Shown piece after piece: positions 38,661-51,619 of a DNA stretch of 64,000 bases; within the stretch, counting starts at the first letter, position 1; the number at the start of each line of letters is the position of its first letter. The notes beneath the pieces are model-generated. The model did no database searches. It was not told the origin of the DNA and saw only the letters and a program-made list of their open reading frames with translations. This DNA is from Panagrolaimus kolymaensis (taxonomy: Eukaryota > Nematoda > Chromadorea > Rhabditida > Panagrolaimidae): positions 186,001 through 250,000 of the forward strand of contig JAJQJQ010000054.1 in NCBI GenBank assembly GCA_028622995.1, read 5' to 3'. Both the position numbers and the translations under genes were made by a program.

Positions 38661-41600
38661 ATGATGCTTCCATAAACAAAACGATCAAGATTTTCTGAAA
38701 GCTTGAGGTCGTTTATTTCCTATAAAAAAGGAAAAACTATTACAAAAAATAATTTTTTTGATTTAATAAATTTTAATGGATCCGCTAACATATTTATGAT
38801 GCTTCCAATAACAAAACCATCAAGATTTTCTGAAAGCTTGAGGTCGTTTATTTCCTATAAAAAAGGAAAAACTATTACAAAAAATAATTTTTTTGATTTA
38901 ATAAATTTTAATGGATCCGCTAACATATTTATGATGATTCCAATAACAAAACGATCAAGATTTTCTGAAAGCTTGAGGTCGTTTATTTCCTATAAAAAAG
39001 GAAAAACTATTACAAAAAATAATTTTTTTGATTTAATAAATTTTAATGGATCCGCTAACATATTTATGATGCTTCCAATAACAAAACGATCAAGATTTTC
39101 TGAAAGCTTGAGGTCGTTTATTTCCTATAAAAAAGGAAAAACTATTACAAAAAATAATTTTTTTGATTTAATAAATTTTAATGGATCCGCTAACATATTT
39201 ATGATGATTCCAATAACAAAACGATCAAGATTTTCTGAAAGCTTGAGGTCGTTTATTTCCTATAAAAAAGGAAAAACTATTACAAAAAATAATTTTTTTG
39301 ATTTAATAAATTTTAATGGATCCGCTAACATATTTATGATGCTTCCAATAACAAAACCATCAAGATTTTCTGAAAGCTTGAGGTCGTTTATTTCCTATAA
39401 AAAAGGAAAAACTATTACAAAAAATTATTTTTTTGATTTAATAAATTTTAATGGATCCGCTAACATATTTATGATGCTTCCAATAACAAAACGATCAAGA
39501 TTTTCTGAAAGCTTGAGGTCGTTTATTTCCTATAAAAAAGGAAAAACTATTACAAAAAATAATTTTTTTGATTTAATAAATTTTAATGGATCCGCTAACA
39601 TATTTATGATGCTTCCAATAACAAAACCATCAGGATTTTCTGAAAGCTTGAGGTCGTTTATTTCCTATAAAAAAGGAAAAACCACAACAAAAAATAATTT
39701 TTTTGATTTAATAAATTTTAATGGATCCGCTAACATATTTATGATGCTTCCAATAACAAAACGATCAAGATTTTCTGAAAGCTTGAGGTCGTTTATTTCC
39801 TATAAAAAAGGAAAAACTATTACAAAAAATAATTTTTTTGATTTAATAAATTTTAATGGATCCGCTAACATATTTATGATGCTTCCAATAACAAAACCAT
39901 CAAGATTTTCTGAAAGCTTGAGGTCGTTTATTTACTATAAAAAAGGAAAAACCACAACAAAAAATAATTTTTTTGATTTAATAAATTTTAATGGATCCGC
40001 TAACATATTTATGATGCTTCCAATAACAAAACGATCAAGATTTTCTGAAAGCTTGAGGTCGTTTATTTCCTATAAAAAAGGAAAAACTATTACAAAAAAT
40101 AATTTTTTTGATTTAATAAATTTTAATGGATCCGCTAACATATTTATGATGCTTCCAATAACAAAACCATCAGGATTTTCTGAAAGCTTGAGGTCGTTTA
40201 TTTCCTATAAAAAAGGAAAAACCACAACAAAAAATAATTTTTTTGATTTAATAAATTTTAATGGATCCGCTAACATATTTATGATGCTTCCAATAACAAA
40301 ACGATCAAGATTTTCTGAAAGCTTGAGGTCGTTTATTTCCTATAAAAAAGGAAAAACTATTACAAAAAATAATTTTTTTGATTTAATAAATTTTAATGGA
40401 TCCGCTAACATATTTATGATGCTTCCAATAACAAAACCATCAAGATTTTCTGAAAGCTTGAGGTCGTTTATTTCCTATAAAAAAGGAAAAACCACAACAA
40501 AAAATAATTTTTTTGATTTAATAAATTTTAATGGATCCGCTAACATATTTATGATGCTTCCAATAACAAAACGATCAAGATTTTCTGAAAGCTTGAGGTC
40601 GTTTATTTCCTATAAAAAAGGAAAAACTATTACAAAAAATAATTTTTTTGATTTAATAAATTTTAATGGATCCGCTAACATATTTATGATGCTTCCAATA
40701 ACAAAACGATCAAGATTTTCTGAAAGCTTGAGGTCGTTTATTTCCTATAAAAAAGGAAAAACTATTACAAAAAATAATTTTTTTGATTTAATAAATTTTA
40801 ATGGATCCGCTAACATATTTATGATGCTTCCAATAACAAAACCATCAAGATTTTCTGAAAGCTTGAGGTCGTTTATTTCCTATAAAAAAGGAAAAACTAT
40901 TACAAAAAATTATTTTTTTGATTTAATAAATTTTAATGGATCCGCTAACATATTTATGATGCTTCCAATAACAAAACGATCAAGATTTTCTGAAAGCTTG
41001 AGGTCGTTTATTTCCTATAAAAAAGGAAAAACTATTACAAAAAATAATTTTTTTGATTTAATAAATTTTAATGGATCCGCTAACATATTTATGATGCTTC
41101 CAATAACAAAACGATCAAGATTTTCTGAAAGCTTGAGGTCGTTTATTTCCTATAAAAAAGGAAAAACCACAACAAAAAATAATTTTTTTGATTTAATAAA
41201 TTTTAATGGATCCGCTAACATATTTATGATGCTTCCAATAACAAAACGATCAAGATTTTCTGAAAGCTTGAGGTCGTTTATTTCCTATAAAAAAGGAAAA
41301 ACTATTACAAAAAATAATTTTTTTGATTTAATAAATTTTAATGGATCCGCTAACATATTTATGATGCTTCCAATAACAAAACCATCAGGATTTTCTGAAA
41401 GCTTGAGGTCGTTTATTTCCTATAAAAAAGGAAAAACCACAACAAAAAATAATTTTTTTGATTTAATAAATTTTAATGGATCCGCTAACATATTTATGAT
41501 TCTTCCAATAACAAAACGATCAAGATTTTCTGAAAGCTTGAGGTCGTTTATTTCCTATAAAAAAGGAAAAACTATTACAAAAAATAATTTTTTTGATTTA

Positions 41601-43520
41601 ATAAATTTTAATGGATCCGCTAACATATTTATGATGCTTCCAATAACAAAACCATCAAGATTTTCTGAAAGCTTGAGGTCGTTTATTTCCTATAAAAAAG
41701 GAAAAACTATTACAAAAAATAATTTTTTTGATTTAATAAATTTTAATGGATCCGCTAACATATTTATGATGATTCCAATAACAAAACGATCAAGATTTTC
41801 TGAAAGCTTGAGGTCGTTTATTTCCTATAAAAAAGGAAAAACTATTACAAAAAATAATTTTTTTGATTTAATAAATTTTAATGGATCCGCTAACATATTT
41901 ATGATGCTTCCAATAACAAAACCATCAAGATTTTCTGAAAGGTTGAGGTCGTTTATTTCCTATAAAAAAGGAAAAACTATTACAAAAAATAATTTTTTTG
42001 ATTTAATAAATTTTAATGGATCCGCTAACATATTTATGATGCTTCCAATAACAAAACGATCAAGATTTTCTGAAAGCTTGAGGTCGTTTATTTCCTATAA
42101 AAAAGGAAAAACTATTACAAAAAATAATTTTTTTGATTTAATAAATTTTAATGGATCCGCTAACATATTTATGATGCTTCCAATAACAAAACCATCAAGA
42201 TTTTCTGAAAGCTTGAGGTCGTTTATTTCCTATAAAAAAGGAAAAACCACAACAAAAAATAATTTTTTTGATTTAATAAATTTTAATGGATCCGCTAACA
42301 TATTTATGATGCTTCCAATAACAAAACGATCAAGATTTTCTGAAAGCTTGAGGTCGTTTATTTCCTATAAAAAAGGAAAAACTATTACAAAAAATAATTT
42401 TTTTGATTTAATAAATTTTAATGGATCCGCTAACATATTTATGATGCTTCCAATAACAAAACCATCAAGATTTTCTGAAAGCTTGAGGTCGTTTATTTCC
42501 TATAAAAAAGGAAAAACTATTACAAAAAATTATTTTTTTGATTTAATAAATTTTAATGGATCCGCTAACATATTTATGATGCTTCCAATAACAAAACGAT
42601 CAAGATTTTCTGAAAGCTTGAGGTCGTTTATTTCCTATAAAAAAGGAAAAACTATTACAAAAAATAATTTTTTTGATTTAATAAATTTTAATGGATCCGC
42701 TAACATATTTATGATGCTTCCAATAACAAAACGATCAAGATTTTCTGAAAGCTTGAGGTCGTTTATTTCCTATAAAAAAGGAAAAACCACAACAAAAAAT
42801 AATTTTTTTGATTTAATAAATTTTAATGGATCCGCTAACATATTTATGATGCTTCCAATAACAAAACGATCAAGATTTTCTGAAAGCTTGAGGTCGTTTA
42901 TTTCCTATAAAAAAGGAAAAACTATTACAAAAAATAATTTTTTTGATTTAATAAATTTTAATGGATCCGCTAACATATTTATGATGCTTCCAATAACAAA
43001 ACCATCAGGATTTTCTGAAAGCTTGAGGTCGTTTATTTCCTATAAAAAAGGAAAAACCACAACAAAAAATAATTTTTTTGATTTAATAAATTTTAATGGA
43101 TCCGCTAACATATTTATGATTCTTCCAATAACAAAACGATCAAGATTTTCTGAAAGCTTGAGGTCGTTTATTTCCTATAAAAAAGGAAAAACTATTACAA
43201 AAAATAATTTTTTTGATTTAATAAATTTTAATGGATCCGCTAACATATTTATGATGCTTCCAATAACAAAACCATCAAGATTTTCTGAAAGCTTGAGGTC
43301 GTTTATTTCCTATAAAAAAGGAAAAACTATTACAAAAAATAATTTTTTTGATTTAATAAATTTTAATGGATCCGCTAACATATTTATGATGCTTCCAATA
43401 ACAAAACCATCAAGATTTTCTGAAAGCTTGAGGTCGTTTATTTCCTATAAAAAAGGAAAAACTATTACAAAAAATAATTTTTTTGATTTAATAAATTTTA
43501 ATGGATCCGCTAACATATTT
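38661..43520 (+). repeat. Higher-order repeat, copy 3, with one gain and one loss
   Basis: It follows copy 1 order for about 33 monomers, but has an extra ATT-at-codon-3 Arg monomer at 39201 and lacks one Pro monomer after 41631. The GGA monomers are at 39606, 40146, 41361 and 42981. After the last of these it does not run into the AGT-stop cassette; it re-enters the internal order (ATT-at-codon-2, Pro, Pro, ATT-at-codon-3, AGG-at-codon-14). The distal edge is therefore approximate. Confidence 0.85.
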
Positions 43521-46500
43521 ATGATGATTCCAATAACAAAACGATCAAGATTTTCTGAAAGCTTGAGGTCGTTTATTTCCTATAAAAAAGGAAAAACTAT
43601 TACAAAAAATAATTTTTTTGATTTAATAAATTTTAATGGATCCGCTAACATATTTATGATGCTTCCAATAACAAAACCATCAAGATTTTCTGAAAGGTTG
43701 AGGTCGTTTATTTCCTATAAAAAAGGAAAAACTATTACAAAAAATAATTTTTTTGATTTAATAAATTTTAATGGATCCGCTAACATATTTATGATGCTTC
43801 CAATAACAAAACGATCAAGATTTTCTGAAAGCTTGAGGTCGTTTATTTCCTATAAAAAAGGAAAAACTATTACAAAAAAAAATTTTTTTGATTTAATAAA
43901 TTTTAATGGATCCGCTAACATATTTATGATGCTTCCAATAACAAAACGATCAAGATTTTCTGAAAGCTTGAGGTCGTTTATTTCCTATAAAAAAGGAAAA
44001 ACCACAACAAAAAATAATTTTTTTGATTTAATAAATTTTAATGGATCCGCTAACATATTTATGATGCTTCCAATAACAAAACGATCAAGATTTTCTGAAA
44101 GCTTGAGGTCGTTTATTTCCTATAAAAAAGGAAAAACTATTACAAAAAATAATTTTTTTGATTTAATAAATTTTAATGGATCCGCTAACATATTTATGAT
44201 GCTTCCAATAACAAAACCATCAGGATTTTCTGAAAGCTTGAGGTCGTTTATTTCCTATAAAAAAGGAAAAACCACAACAAAAAATAATTTTTTTGATTTA
44301 ATAAATTTTAATGGATCCGCTAACATATTTATGATGCTTCCAATAACAAAACGATCAAGATTTTCTGAAAGCTTGAGGTCGTTTATTTCCTATAAAAAAG
44401 GAAAAACTATTACAAAAAATAATTTTTTTGATTTAATAAATTTTAATGGATCCGCTAACATATTTATGATGCTTCCAATAACAAAACCATCAAGATTTTC
44501 TGAAAGCTTGAGGTCGTTTATTTCCTATAAAAAAGGAAAAACTATTACAAAAAATAATTTTTTTGATTTAATAAATTTTAATGGATCCGCTAACATATTT
44601 ATGATGCTTCCAATAACAAAACCATCAAGATTTTCTGAAAGCTTGAGGTCGTTTATTTCCTATAAAAAAGGAAAAACTATTACAAAAAATAATTTTTTTG
44701 ATTTAATAAATTTTAATGGATCCGCTAACATATTTATGATGATTCCAATAACAAAACGATCAAGATTTTCTGAAAGCTTGAGGTCGTTTATTTCCTATAA
44801 AAAAGGAAAAACTATTACAAAAAATAATTTTTTTGATTTAATAAATTTTAATGGATCCGCTAACATATTTATGATGCTTCCAATAACAAAACCATCAAGA
44901 TTTTCTGAAAGGTTGAGGTCGTTTATTTCCTATAAAAAAGGAAAAACTATTACAAAAAATAATTTTTTTGATTTAATAAATTTTAATGGATCCGCTAACA
45001 TATTTATGATGCTTCCAATAACAAAACCATCAAGATTTTCTGAAAGCTTGAGGTCGTTTATTTCCTATAAAAAAGGAAAAACTATTACAAAAAATAATTT
45101 TTTTGATTTAATAAATTTTAATGGATCCGCTAACATATTTATGATGATTCCAATAACAAAACGATCAAGATTTTCTGAAAGCTTGAGGTCGTTTATTTCC
45201 TATAAAAAAGGAAAAACTATTACAAAAAATAATTTTTTTGATTTAATAAATTTTAATGGATCCGCTAACATATTTATGATGCTTCCAATAACAAAACCAT
45301 CAAGATTTTCTGAAAGCTTGAGGTCGTTTATTTCCTATAAAAAAGGAAAAACTATTACAAAAAATTATTTTTTTGATTTAATAAATTTTAATGGATCCGC
45401 TAACATATTTATGATGCTTCCAATAACAAAACGATCAAGATTTTCTGAAAGCTTGAGGTCGTTTATTTCCTATAAAAAAGGAAAAACTATTACAAAAAAT
45501 AATTTTTTTGATTTAATAAATTTTAATGGATCCGCTAACATATTTATGATGCTTCCAATAACAAAACCATCAAGATTTTCTGAAAGCTTGAGGTCGTTTA
45601 TTTCCTATAAAAAAGGAAAAACTATTACAAAAAATTATTTTTTTGATTTAATAAATTTTAATGGATCCGCTAACATATTTATGATGCTTCCAATAACAAA
45701 ACGATCAAGATTTTCTGAAAGCTTGAGGTCGTTTATTTCCTATAAAAAAGGAAAAACTATTACAAAAAATAATTTTTTTGATTTAATAAATTTTAAAGGA
45801 TCCGCTAACATATTTATGATGATTCCACTAACAAAACGATCAAGATTTTCTGAAAGCTTGAGGTCGTTTATTTCCTATAAAAAAGGAAAAACTATTACAA
45901 AAAATAATTTTTTTGATTTAATAAATTTTAATGGATCCGCTAACATATTTATGATGCTTCCAATAACAAAACCATCAAGATTTTCTGAAAGCTTGAGGTC
46001 GTTTATTTCCTATAAAAAAGGAAAAACTATTACAAAAAATTATTTTTTTGATTTAATAAATTTTAATGGATCCGCTAACATATTTATGATGCTTCCAATA
46101 ACAAAACGATCAAGATTTTCTGAAAGCTTGAGGTCGTTTATTTCCTATAAAAAAGGAAAAACTATTACAAAAAATAATTTTTTTGATTTAATAAATTTTA
46201 ATGGATCCGCTAACATATTTATGATGCTTCCAATAACAAAACGATCAAGATTTTCTGAAAGCTTGAGGTCGTTTATTTCCTATAAAAAAGGAAAAACTAT
46301 TACAAAAAATTATTTTTTTGATTTAATAAATTTTAATGGATCCGCTAACATATTTATGATGCTTCCAATAACAAAACCATCAAGATTTTCTGAAAGCTTG
46401 AGGTCGTTTATTTCCTATAAAAAAGGAAAAACTATTACAAAAAATTATTTTTTTGATTTAATAAATTTTAATGGATCCGCTAACATATTTATGATGCTTC

Positions 46501-49500
46501 CAATAACAAAACGATCAAGATTTTCTGAAAGCTTGAGGTCGTTTATTTCCTATAAAAAAGGAAAAACTATTACAAAAAATAATTTTTTTGATTTAATAAA
46601 TTTTAAAGGATCCGCTAACATATTTATGATGATTCCAATAACAAAACGATCAAGATTTTCTGAAAGCTTGAGGTCGTTTATTTCCTATAAAAAAGGAAAA
46701 ACTATTACAAAAAATAATTTTTTTGATTTAATAAATTTTAATGGATCCGCTAACATATTTATGATGCTTCCAATAACAAAACCATCAAGATTTTCTGAAA
46801 GCTTGAGGTCGTTTATTTCCTATAAAAAAGGAAAAACTATTACAAAAAATAATTTTTTTGATTTAATAAATTTTAATGGATCCGCTAACATATTTATGAT
46901 GCTTCCAATAACAAAACCATCAAGATTTTCTGAAAGCTTGAGGTCGTTTATTTCCTATAAAAAAGGAAAAACTATTACAAAAAATTATTTTTTTGATTTA
47001 ATAAATTTTAATGGATCCGCTAACATATTTATGATGCTTCCAATAACAAAACGATCAAGATTTTCTGAAAGCTTGAGGTCGTTTATTTCCTATAAAAAAG
47101 GAAAAACTATTACAAAAAATAATTTTTTTGATTTAATAAATTTTAATGGATCCGCTAACATATTTATGATGCTTCCAATAACAAAACCATCAAGATTTTC
47201 TGAAAGCTTGAGGTCGTTTATTTCCTATAAAAAAGGAAAAACTATTACAAAAAATTATTTTTTTGATTTAATAAATTTTAATGGATCCGCTAACATATTT
47301 ATGATGCTTCCAATAACAAAACGATCAAGATTTTCTGAAAGCTTGAGGTCGTTTATTTCCTATAAAAAAGGAAAAACTATTACAAAAAATAATTTTTTTG
47401 ATTTAATAAATTTTAATGGATCCGCTAACATATTTATGATGCTTCCAATAACAAAACCATCAAGATTTTCTGAAAGCTTGAGGTCGTTTATTTCCTATAA
47501 AAAAGGAAAAACTATTACAAAAAATTATTTTTTTGATTTAATAAATTTTAATGGATCCGCTAACATATTTATGATGCTTCCAATAACAAAACGATCAAGA
47601 TTTTCTGAAAGCTTGAGGTCGTTTATTTCCTATAAAAAAGGAAAAACTATTACAAAAAATAATTTTTTTGATTTAATAAATTTTAAAGGATCCGCTAACA
47701 TATTTATGATGATTCCAATAACAAAACGATCAAGATTTTCTGAAAGCTTGAGGTCGTTTATTTCCTATAAAAAAGGAAAAACTATTACAAAAAATAATTT
47801 TTTTGATTTAATAAATTTTAATGGATCCGCTAACATATTTATGATGCTTCCAATAACAAAACCATCAAGATTTTCTGAAAGCTTGAGGTCGTTTATTTCC
47901 TATAAAAAAGGAAAAACTATTACAAAAAATAATTTTTTTGATTTAATAAATTTTAATGGATCCGCTAACATATTTATGATGCTTCCAATAACAAAACCAT
48001 CAAGATTTTCTGAAAGCTTGAGGTCGTTTATTTCCTATAAAAAAGGAAAAACTATTACAAAAAATAATTTTTTTGATTTAATAAATTTTAATGGATCCGC
48101 TAACATATTTATGATGCTTCCAATAACAAAACGATCAAGATTTTCTGAAAGCTTGAGGTCGTTTATTTCCTATAAAAAAGGAAAAACTATAACAAAAAAT
48201 AATTTTTTTGATTTAATAAATTTTAATGGATCCGCTAACATATTTATGATGCTTCCAATAACAAAACCATCAAGATTTTCTGAAAGCTTGAGGTCGTTTA
48301 TTTCCTATAAAAAAGGAAAAACTATTACAAAAAATAATTTTTTTGATTTAATAAATTTTAATGGATCCGCTAACATATTTATGATGCTTCCAATAACAAA
48401 ACCATCAAGATTTTCTGAAAGGTTGAGGTCGTTTATTTCCTATAAAAAAGGAAAAACTATTACAAAAAATAATTTTTTTGATTTAATAAATTTTAATGGA
48501 TCCGCTAACATATTTATGATGCTTCCAATAACAAAACGATCAAGATTTTCTGAAAGCTTGAGGTCGTTTATTTCCTATAAAAAAGGAAAAACTATTACAA
48601 AAAATAATTTTTTTGATTTAATAAATTTTAATGGATCCGCTAACATATTTATGATGCTTCCAATAACAAAACCATCAAGATTTTCTGAAAGGTTGAGGTC
48701 GTTTATTTCCTATAAAAAAGGAAAAACTATTACAAAAAATAATTTTTTTGATTTAATAAATTTTAATGGATCCGCTAACATATTTATGATGCTTCCAATA
48801 ACAAAACCATCAAGATTTTCTGAAAGCTTGAGGTCGTTTATTTCCTATAAAAAAGGAAAAACTATTACAAAAAATAATTTTTTTGATTTAATAAATTTTA
48901 ATGGATCCGCTAACATATTTATGATGATTCCAATAACAAAACGATCAAGATTTTCTGAAAGCTTGAGGTCGTTTATTTCCTATAAAAAAGGAAAAACTAT
49001 TACAAAAAATAATTTTTTTGATTTAATAAATTTTAATGGATCCGCTAACATATTTATGATGCTTCCAATAACAAAACCATCAAGATTTTCTGAAAGCTTG
49101 AGGTCGTTTATTTCCTATAAAAAAGGAAAAACTATTACAAAAAATTATTTTTTTGATTTAATAAATTTTAATGGATCCGCTAACATATTTATGATGCTTC
49201 CAATAACAAAACGATCAAGATTTTCTGAAAGCTTGAGGTCGTTTATTTCCTATAAAAAAGGAAAAACTATTACAAAAAATAATTTTTTTGATTTAATAAA
49301 TTTTAATGGATCCGCTAACATATTTATGATGCTTCCAATAACAAAACCATCAAGATTTTCTGAAAGCTTGAGGTCGTTTATTTCCTATAAAAAAGGAAAA
49401 ACTATTACAAAAAATTATTTTTTTGATTTAATAAATTTTAATGGATCCGCTAACATATTTATGATGCTTCCAATAACAAAACGATCAAGATTTTCTGAAA

Positions 49501-51590
49501 GCTTGAGGTCGTTTATTTCCTATAAAAAAGGAAAAACTATTACAAAAAATAATTTTTTTGATTTAATAAATTTTAAAGGATCCGCTAACATATTTATGAT
49601 GATTCCAATAACAAAACGATCAAGATTTTCTGAAAGCTTGAGGTCGTTTATTTCCTATAAAAAAGGAAAAACTATTACAAAAAATAATTTTTTTGATTTA
49701 ATAAATTTTAATGGATCCGCTAACATATTTATGATGCTTCCAATAACAAAACCATCAAGATTTTCTGAAAGCTTGAGGTCGTTTATTTCCTATAAAAAAG
49801 GAAAAACCATTACAAAAAATAATTTTTTTGATTTAATAAATTTTAAAGGATCCGCTAACATATTTATGATGCTTCCAATAACAAAACGATCAAGATTTTC
49901 TGAAAGCTTGAGGTCGTTTATTTCCTATAAAAAAGGAAAAACTATTACAAAAAATAATTTTTTTGATTTAATAAATTTTAAAGGATCCGCTAACATATTT
50001 ATGATGATTCCAATAACAAAACGATCAAGATTTTCTGAAAGCTTGAGGTCGTTTATTTCCTATAAAAAAGGAAAAACTATTACAAAAAATAATTTTTTTG
50101 ATTTAATAAATTTTAATGGATCCGCTAACATATTTATGATGCTTCCAATAACAAAACGATCAAGATTTTCTGAAAGCTTGAGGTCGTTTATTTCCTATAA
50201 AAAAGGAAAAACTATTACAAAAAATAATTTTTTTGATTTAATAAATTTTAAAGGATCCGCTAACATATTTATGATGATTCCAATAACAAAACGATCAAGA
50301 TTTTCTGAAAGCTTGAGGTCGTTTATTTCCTATAAAAAAGGAAAAACTATTACAAAAAATAATTTTTTTGATTTAATAAATTTTAATGGATCCGCTAACA
50401 TATTTATGATGCTTCCAATAACAAAACCATCAGGATTTTCTGAAAGCTTGAGGTCGTTTATTTCCTATAAAAAAGGAAAAACCACAACAAAAAATAATTT
50501 TTTTGATTTAATAAATTTTAATGGATCCGCTAACATATTTATGATGCTTCCAATAACAAAACGATCAAGATTTTCTGAAAGCTTGAGGTCGTTTATTTCC
50601 TATAAAAAAGGAAAAACCACAACAAAAAATAATTTTTTTGATTTAATAAATTTTAATGGATCCGCTAACATATTTATGATGCTTCCAATAACAAAACGAT
50701 CAAGATTTTCTGAAAGCTTGAGGTCGTTTATTTCCTATAAAAAAGGAAAAACTATTACAAAAAATAATTTTTTTGATTTAATAAATTTTAATGGATCCGC
50801 TAACATATTTATGATGCTTCCAATAACAAAACCATCAAGATTTTCTGAAAGCTTGAGGTCGTTTATTTCCTATAAAAAAGGAAAAACTATTACAAAAAAT
50901 AATTTTTTTGATTTAATAAATTTTAATGGATCCGCTAACATATTTATGATGCTTCCAATAACAAAACCATCAAGATTTTCTGAAAGGTTGAGGTCGTTTA
51001 TTTCCTATAAAAAAGGAAAAACTATTACAAAAAATAATTTTTTTGATTTAATAAATTTTAATGGATCCGCTAACATATTTATGATGCTTCCAATAACAAA
51101 ACCATCAAGATTTTCTGAAAGCTTGAGGTCGTTTATTTCCTATAAAAAAGGAAAAACTATTACAAAAAATAATTTTTTTGATTTAATAAATTTTAATGGA
51201 TCCGCTAACATATTTATGATGATTCCAATAACAAAACGATCAAGATTTTCTGAAAGCTTGAGGTCGTTTATTTCCTATAAAAAAGGAAAAACTATTACAA
51301 AAAATAATTTTTTTGATTTAATAAATTTTAATGGATCCGCTAACATATTTATGATGCTTCCAATAACAAAACCATCAAGATTTTCTGAAAGCTTGAGGTC
51401 GTTTATTTCCTATAAAAAAGGAAAAACTATTACAAAAAATTATTTTTTTGATTTAATAAATTTTAATGGATCCGCTAACATATTTATGATGCTTCCAATA
51501 ACAAAACGATCAAGATTTTCTGAAAGCTTGAGGTCGTTTATTTCCTATAAAAAAGGAAAAACTATTCAAAAAATAATTTTTTTGATTTAA
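38703..51590 (+). other. Longest apparent open frame (4,295 codons), judged non-coding
   Basis: This open frame spans about 95 monomers read as a 45-residue repeat. The start is the TTG of codon 15 just after a stop monomer, with no purine-rich ribosome-binding site or other initiation context; the end is the private 1-bp deletion at 51486. The repeat is basic and shows no motif I recognise. Against coding: the same frame is broken elsewhere by 52 stop monomers and by all frame-shifting monomers; most allelic changes alter the amino acid; and G+C at the first codon position is lower than at the second. A transcribed, translated repeat cannot be excluded from sequence alone. Confidence 0.85.
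43521..51485 (+). repeat. Right domain, reshuffled cassettes without stops or indels
   Basis: 59 monomers, all 135 bp. Recurrent pairs are Pro with TAT at codon 31 followed by Arg, and Arg with AAA at codon 39 followed by a monomer with ATT at codon 3. The eight-monomer order from AGG-at-codon-14 through AAA-at-codon-39 to ATT-at-codon-3 at 44871-45950 recurs at 48651-49730 (28 monomers away), and its first five monomers recur at 50946. GGA-type monomers are at 44196 and 50406. Private changes include CTA in place of ATA at codon 5 near 45827. Confidence 0.88.
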
Positions 51591-51619
51591 TAAATTTTAA
51601 TGGATCCGCTAACATATTT
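51486..51619 (+). repeat. Private 134-bp monomer ending the longest open frame
   Basis: One A is missing from ATTACAAA, giving ATTCAAA near 51566. This deletion differs from the other three classes of 134-bp monomer and is seen once. It shifts the frame and closes the apparent open frame at 51590. Being private, it is either a recent mutation or a sequencing or assembly error. Confidence 0.88.
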
